Shown piece by piece: positions 13,886-17,632 of a DNA stretch of 17,632 bases. Position 1 is the stretch's first letter; the number at the start of each line of letters is the position of its first letter. The notes beneath the pieces are model-generated. The model searched no databases and had not been told where the DNA came from. It saw only the letters and a list, made by a program, of their open reading frames with translations. The DNA comes from Deltaproteobacteria bacterium (GTDB lineage: Bacteria > Desulfobacterota > Deferrimicrobia > Deferrimicrobiales > Deferrimicrobiaceae): the NCBI GenBank assembly GCA_003105225.1, contig PQAK01000075.1, positions 1 through 17,632 on the forward strand. The letters run 5' to 3'. A program made the position numbers and the translations under genes.

Positions 13886-13915
13886 ATAGTACAATAAGGA
13901 TTTCGGGGAAAGCAA
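13886..13915 (-). promoter_or_regulatory. Candidate promoter for the microprotein/DUF4124 pair
   Basis: On the minus strand, TTGCTT (13910-13915) and TACTAT (13886-13891) are spaced 18 bases. Both are partial matches. The same AT-rich stretch also holds TACAAT on the plus strand (13890-13895, 5 of 6), which could serve the divergent gene at 13927. Confidence 0.35.
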
Positions 13916-13926
13916 CGGAGGGTGGG

Positions 13927-14115
13927 ATGCGGGGAGAGGGCCTGGCGAAGGCGCTCTGGGTCATGTTCCTCTGCTGGTTCTGCTGGCCGTTCATCGGCGC
14001 CGCGGACCGGGCGGTTTCCGTCCTGGGGATCCCGTCCCTTTTCCTGTACCTGTTCCTGGGGTGGGCGGCGCTGGTCGCAGCGCTCGCTTTGGCCGCCAGG
14101 AGCCTGAAGGACTGA
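13927..14115 (+). CDS. Small two-helix membrane protein, probable symporter accessory (DUF3311-like)
   Basis: The protein of 62 residues has two hydrophobic segments, about 8-25 (ALWVMFLCWFCWPFIGAA) and 32-56 (VLGIPSLFLYLFLGWAALVAALALA), and a short basic tail. The ATG follows a strong GGAGG (13917-13921) and the frame ends 6 bases before the symporter-kinase gene. Small proteins of this shape, such as DUF3311, DUF485 or DUF4212, are regularly encoded directly before SLC5-family sodium symporters. The GIP-LYLFL-W pattern in the second helix looks most like DUF3311. That match is by eye. The likely role is as an accessory or stabilising subunit of the adjacent symporter domain. Confidence 0.8.
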   Translation: MRGEGLAKALWVMFLCWFCWPFIGAADRAVSVLGIPSLFLYLFLGWAALVAALALAARSLKD

Positions 14116-14121
14116 GCCGGG

Positions 14122-17100
14122 ATGCCCGCGCCGCTGTTTTCCGAACCTGCCGTCCTCGCGCTGATCACCGCGTACCTGCTGGCCCTTTTCGGGATCGGGT
14201 ACCTGGGAGAGCGGCGGTTCGCCGCCATCCGCGCGCGGGGGCTCGACCGGTACATCTACGTCTTCGCCGGCGGGGTGTACTGCACCTCCTGGACCTTCTA
14301 CGGCTGCATCGGCAACGCCGCGGAATTCGGCGCCTCCTTCCTCGGGCTGTTCATCGGGCCGTCGGTTTTCGCCCTGGTCTGGTGGTTCTTTCTCCGGAAG
14401 CTGGTCCGGGTCTGCCGCGCGCACAACATCACCTCGGTGCCGGATTTCCTGAGCGTCCGGTACGGCGGGCACTCGTGGATCGGGCCGCTGGCCACGCTGC
14501 TCCTGGTCGTGGGAAGCGTGCCGTACATCTCCCTGCAGCTTCGGGCGGTCTCGATCTCGTTCAACCTGATCGCGGGGCCGTCGGCCGGGCATTTCGCGTT
14601 CGTGGAGCCGATGCTCCTGGTGTCCCTCTTCCTGGGAGTTTTCGCCCTGGCGTTCGGGAGCCGGTACCTCGATTTCACCCGCCCCCAGGGAGGGCTCCTC
14701 ACGGCGGTGGCGGTGGAGTCCGTCGTCAAGATCGTGATCTTCGTCGCCGCGGGGCTGTTCGTCTGCTACGGCGTCTTCGACGGCATGGGGGACATCTACG
14801 GGCGCGTCCTCGCGCATCCGGAGTGGCGCCGCCTCGCCACGCTTTCGGAATCCCCCGGGAACGGCTACACCCGGTGGCTCGCCTACGTCGTCATCGCCGT
14901 CATCGACGTGATCCTCCTGCCGCGGCAGTTCCACATCTTCGTCGTGCAGAACGGCGACGAGAAGCACATCAAGACCGCGATGTGGATGTTCCCGCTGTAC
15001 CTGCTCCTCATCAACCTCTTCATCATCCCGATCGCCTTCGGCGGGCTGCTGCTGGGGCTGCCGGCCTCCGCGGGCGACAAGTACATCCTGTCCATCCCGA
15101 TGCTCGCCGGGCGGAAGGCGCTGAGCCTCGTCGTCTTCATGGGCGGGTTCTCGGCGGCCACCGCCATGGTGGTGGTCTCCTCCGTCGCGCTGGGGAAGAT
15201 GGTGGCCAACAACCTCGTGATCCCCGCGATCCTGCGGCTCCGGAAAGGGTTCCACGCCTACGGCACCCTCCTGGCGGCGGCCCGCGCCTCGATGCTGATC
15301 GTCATCGGGCTCGGGTATCTCTACGCGACGCTCATGTCCCGCAACATGGTCCTGATGGAGATCGGGATCATCTCCTTCGTCGCGGTCGCGCAGTTCGGGC
15401 CCGCGGTCTTCGGCGGCCTCTACTGGAGGCGCGCCGGCACGCGCGGGGCGATGCTGGGGATCAGCATGGGGTTCGCCGCCTGGTTCTACACCCTCGTGCT
15501 TCCCGCGATGGTCAAGGCCGGGCTCGTGGGAGGAGACATCCTCGCGCGCGGCCCGTTCGGGATCGCCGCCCTGATCCCCACGAAGCTGCTGGGAATGGAA
15601 GCGGTCGATCCGGTCGGCAACGCGGTCTTCTGGAGCCTGTTCCTGAACTGCCTGGGGTTCGTCGCGGGCTCCTGGCTCGTCGATCCGACGCGGGAAGCGG
15701 CCCGCCGGTTCGAAAGCCTCCATGCGCTGGCGCCCGCCGAACGCCTCGTGCCGCCGGCCAAATTCCCCCCGGCGGCGCAGCCCGGGGCCCACTACCTCTC
15801 CCTGGAGGAGGTCGAGGAGGTGGTCACGCGGTACGCCGGCCACGAAAAGGACAAGGAGGTCGAGGAGGTCATCCGGGAAATCCGCGAGATCAAGAGCCGC
15901 GGGGAGACCCGCGAGGCCGTGATCCGGCAGATGGACCTCCCCCAGCGGCTGGAAAAGATCCTCACCGGATCCATCGGCGTGATCGCCGCGAGGAACGTGC
16001 TCCGGGACATGCTCCCGCTTTCCCTTGCCGATGCCCGGACGCTGGTCGAGTCGTACCGGGAGATGGAGAAGGACCTGGCGACCACGCGGGAGGAGGTCAG
16101 CCACAAGGAGGAGGAGATCCAGGCGAAAGAGCAGTTCCTGGCCAGCGTCGTCCGGAGCATCGACGACGGCGTCGTCTCCTTCGACTTCGACGGCAGGATC
16201 ATCACCGTGAACGAGGGGGCGTGCCGTCTCTTCCAGCGGACGGAAGGGGAGATGATCGGGCAGGATTTCAGCTTCCTCATCCGCGACACCGAGTACCGGG
16301 AGAAGCGGCGGATCATCGCCCGCTCTACTTACCGCACCGGGCACTGGCGGGGCGAGGTGGAGATCGCGCGCAGGGATGGCACGACCGCCGACGCGCTGCT
16401 GTCCTCCGCGAAGATCATCGACGAGCACGGGAAGCCGATCGGCTTCGTCTGCTCCTTCAAGGACCTGACCGACACCCGGGCGATGCAGCACAAGATGCTC
16501 CAGAGCGAGAAGCTGGCCACCCTCGGGCAGATGGCGGCGGGCGTGGCGCACGAGATCCGGAATCCCCTGGGATCGATCAAGATGAGCCTGCGGCTGCTGC
16601 GCGACGAGCGGCGCGGCGCGGAAGAGGTCGAGGTGGTCGAGCACATCCGGGACGCGGTGGGGTCGATGGAGGTCATCGTCAACGAACTCCTCGACTACAC
16701 GAGGGAGATCGCCCTCCAGATGGACGACTACGACGTCTCGCGGATCGTGCAGGGGGCGGTGTTCGGCATGGAGGAGGACCGGAAACGGAAAGGGGTCGAG
16801 GTCTCCGTCGTCGGCGGCGACGGGGCCTGCACCGCGACGGTGGACGGCATCCGCATCAAGCAGGTGGTCACCAACATCGTCAAGAACGCCGTCGAGGCTG
16901 CGCCTCCGGGTTCGGGACGGGTGGAGGTCCGCATCGAAGGGAGGGACGGCTTCGTCCGCCTCGAGGTGTCGGACAACGGGCCGGGGATGCAGCGGGCCGA
17001 GAGGGACAAGGTGTTCCAACCGTTCTACACGACGAAGGCGCAGGGGGTGGGGCTCGGGATGCCCATCGTCAAGCGCCTGGTCGAGCTGCACGGCGGGGAG

Positions 17101-17190
17101 GTGCACGTGACGTCCGAAACGGGAAAGGGCACGGTCGTCTCGGTGAAATTGCCGAAGGTCCCCTTCGGGCCGGGAGGGGCGGGACGATGA
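14122..17190 (+). CDS. SLC5 (sodium:solute symporter)-STAC-PAS-histidine kinase, CbrA-like
   Basis: This 1022-residue protein joins a transporter to a sensor kinase. Residues about 8-510 are an SSS/SLC5 symporter with around 13 helices, starting LITAYLLALFGIGYLGERRF; GGVYCTSWTFYGCIG and LPRQFHIFVVQNGDEKH are typical. Residues about 560-640 match a STAC domain (YAGHEKDKEVEEV and LEKILTGSIGVIAARNVLRDML). A coiled coil (645-672) leads to a PAS domain (about 672-790, IDDGVVSFDFDGRIITVNEGA). The HisKA motif GVAHEIRNPLGSIKMS has phospho-acceptor His810. The HATPase domain shows the N box NIVKNAVEA (Asn922), DNGPGM (951-956) and GVGLGMPIV (from 976). CbrA-type kinases couple nutrient uptake or sensing to gene control. 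The solute is unknown. The stop overlaps the next gene (ATGA), a response regulator, giving an obvious cognate pair. Confidence 0.95.
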   Translation: MPAPLFSEPAVLALITAYLLALFGIGYLGERRFAAIRARGLDRYIYVFAGGVYCTSWTFYGCIGNAAEFGASFLGLFIGPSVFALVWWFFLRKLVRVCRAHNITSVPDFLSVRYGGHSWIGPLATLLLVVGSVPYISLQLRAVSISFNLIAGPSAGHFAFVEPMLLVSLFLGVFALAFGSRYLDFTRPQGGLLTAVAVESVVKIVIFVAAGLFVCYGVFDGMGDIYGRVLAHPEWRRLATLSESPGNGYTRWLAYVVIAVIDVILLPRQFHIFVVQNGDEKHIKTAMWMFPLYLLLINLFIIPIAFGGLLLGLPASAGDKYILSIPMLAGRKALSLVVFMGGFSAATAMVVVSSVALGKMVANNLVIPAILRLRKGFHAYGTLLAAARASMLIVIGLGYLYATLMSRNMVLMEIGIISFVAVAQFGPAVFGGLYWRRAGTRGAMLGISMGFAAWFYTLVLPAMVKAGLVGGDILARGPFGIAALIPTKLLGMEAVDPVGNAVFWSLFLNCLGFVAGSWLVDPTREAARRFESLHALAPAERLVPPAKFPPAAQPGAHYLSLEEVEEVVTRYAGHEKDKEVEEVIREIREIKSRGETREAVIRQMDLPQRLEKILTGSIGVIAARNVLRDMLPLSLADARTLVESYREMEKDLATTREEVSHKEEEIQAKEQFLASVVRSIDDGVVSFDFDGRIITVNEGACRLFQRTEGEMIGQDFSFLIRDTEYREKRRIIARSTYRTGHWRGEVEIARRDGTTADALLSSAKIIDEHGKPIGFVCSFKDLTDTRAMQHKMLQSEKLATLGQMAAGVAHEIRNPLGSIKMSLRLLRDERRGAEEVEVVEHIRDAVGSMEVIVNELLDYTREIALQMDDYDVSRIVQGAVFGMEEDRKRKGVEVSVVGGDGACTATVDGIRIKQVVTNIVKNAVEAAPPGSGRVEVRIEGRDGFVRLEVSDNGPGMQRAERDKVFQPFYTTKAQGVGLGMPIVKRLVELHGGEVHVTSETGKGTVVSVKLPKVPFGPGGAGR

Positions 17191-17632
17191 ACCGCAAGAT
17201 CCTCCTGGTGGACGACGAAGAGATTTTCCTGAGGCCGCTCGCGAAGACGATCCTTTCCGCGGGCTTCCTCGTGGACACGGCGTCCTCGGTCCCGGAAGCG
17301 CGCGAGAAGCTGGCCAGCGACGAGTTCGACCTCGTGATCAGCGACGTCCGGATGCCGGGGATGGACGGGATCGCGTTCACGCGGGCCCTCCACGAGGAGT
17401 TCCCCGATCTGCCCGTGATCCTGATGACCGCCTACGGCAGCATCCGGACCGCCGTGGACGCGATGAAGGCGGGGGCGGGGGACTACCTGCTGAAGCCTTT
17501 CGAGCCGGACGAGATGCTGCTCCTGGTAAGGCGGACGCTGGAGATCCACGACCTGCGCGTCGCGGACCAGTACCGGACCGCGAAGAACCAGGAGACCTTC
17601 GAGTTCCGGAAGACGGTCGTCTGCGAGCGCGG
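17187..17632 (+). CDS. Response regulator, receiver domain (3' truncated, probably NtrC-like)
   Basis: The visible 148 residues are a CheY-like receiver plus the start of a linker. Phosphorylation-site residues are Asp9-Asp10 (LLVDDEE), the acceptor Asp53 (VISDVRMPGMDG), Thr81 (LMTAYGS) and Lys103 (LLKPFEP). The window ends in frame, so the output domain is missing. DVRMPGMDG, MTAYGSIRTAVDAMKAGAGDYLLKPF and the following helix are typical of sigma-54-dependent NtrC/CbrB-type regulators, so an AAA+ domain probably follows, but this is not visible. It overlaps the kinase stop by 4 bases and is almost certainly the kinase's partner. Confidence 0.92.
   Translation, partial: MNRKILLVDDEEIFLRPLAKTILSAGFLVDTASSVPEAREKLASDEFDLVISDVRMPGMDGIAFTRALHEEFPDLPVILMTAYGSIRTAVDAMKAGAGDYLLKPFEPDEMLLLVRRTLEIHDLRVADQYRTAKNQETFEFRKTVVCER

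Noticed and set aside
13792..17106. An uninterrupted 1104-codon reading frame antisense to the symporter-kinase gene
   Set aside because: It is rich in Asp, His, Arg, Pro and Gln with no domain, signal or hydrophobic pattern. It mirrors the GC-rich third-position bias of the sense gene, which has a full set of recognised domains. Only its last 27 codons (13792-13875) lie outside that gene and are treated separately.

Overview
The window is a GC-rich (by eye about 65 % G+C), gene-dense bacterial chromosome segment. The proteins resemble Deltaproteobacteria and relatives (Geobacter-like or related metagenome-derived lineages): a four-cysteine ribosomal protein L28, a Rel/RidA neighbourhood, LAWD-type fibronectin III proteins, and a symporter-histidine kinase fusion beside a response regulator. 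The lineage is an inference from protein character only.

Layout. (1) 1-1197, plus strand: the C-terminal end of a Rel/SpoT (p)ppGpp enzyme, then a RidA enamine/imine deaminase. (2) 1206-1394, minus: rpmB (L28). (3) 1437-2042, plus: a membrane-anchored DUF218/YdcF-like protein. (4) 2046-3754, minus: purM-purN, two purine steps joined by a 4-base overlap. (5) 3911-4621, plus: a secreted DUF3047-like protein. (6) 4657-9363, minus: a tightly coupled four-gene tripartite efflux operon, read as TolC-like outer-membrane factor, MacA-like adaptor, ABC ATPase and MacB-like permease. (7) 9476-10066, plus: an exported cyclophilin-type prolyl isomerase with a TTG start. (8) 10067-10404: an AT-rich non-coding leader in front of two small exported fibronectin-III-like proteins (10405-11284). 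(9) 11285-11725: a non-coding block with a terminator, a 36-bp perfect direct repeat and, between its copies, a nested foldback (inverted-repeat) element. (10) 11726-12214, minus: a universal stress protein with a near-consensus sigma-70 promoter whose -10 lies in a palindrome. (11) 12391-13296, plus: an RluA-type pseudouridine synthase. (12) 13289-13875, minus: a DUF4124 exported protein and, overlapping its start, a possible 27-residue membrane microprotein. (13) 13927-17632, plus: a two-helix membrane protein, a 1022-residue SLC5 symporter-STAC-PAS-histidine kinase, and the receiver domain of its probable partner regulator, cut by the window end.

Most of the window is housekeeping. The least explained parts are the foldback element with its 36-bp flanking duplication (11347-11649), the long leader at 10067-10404, the palindromes at the uspA, purM and tolC/cyclophilin promoters, and the small membrane proteins at 13792-13875 and 13927-14115. 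I found no CRISPR array, tRNA, rRNA, transposase gene or phage gene.
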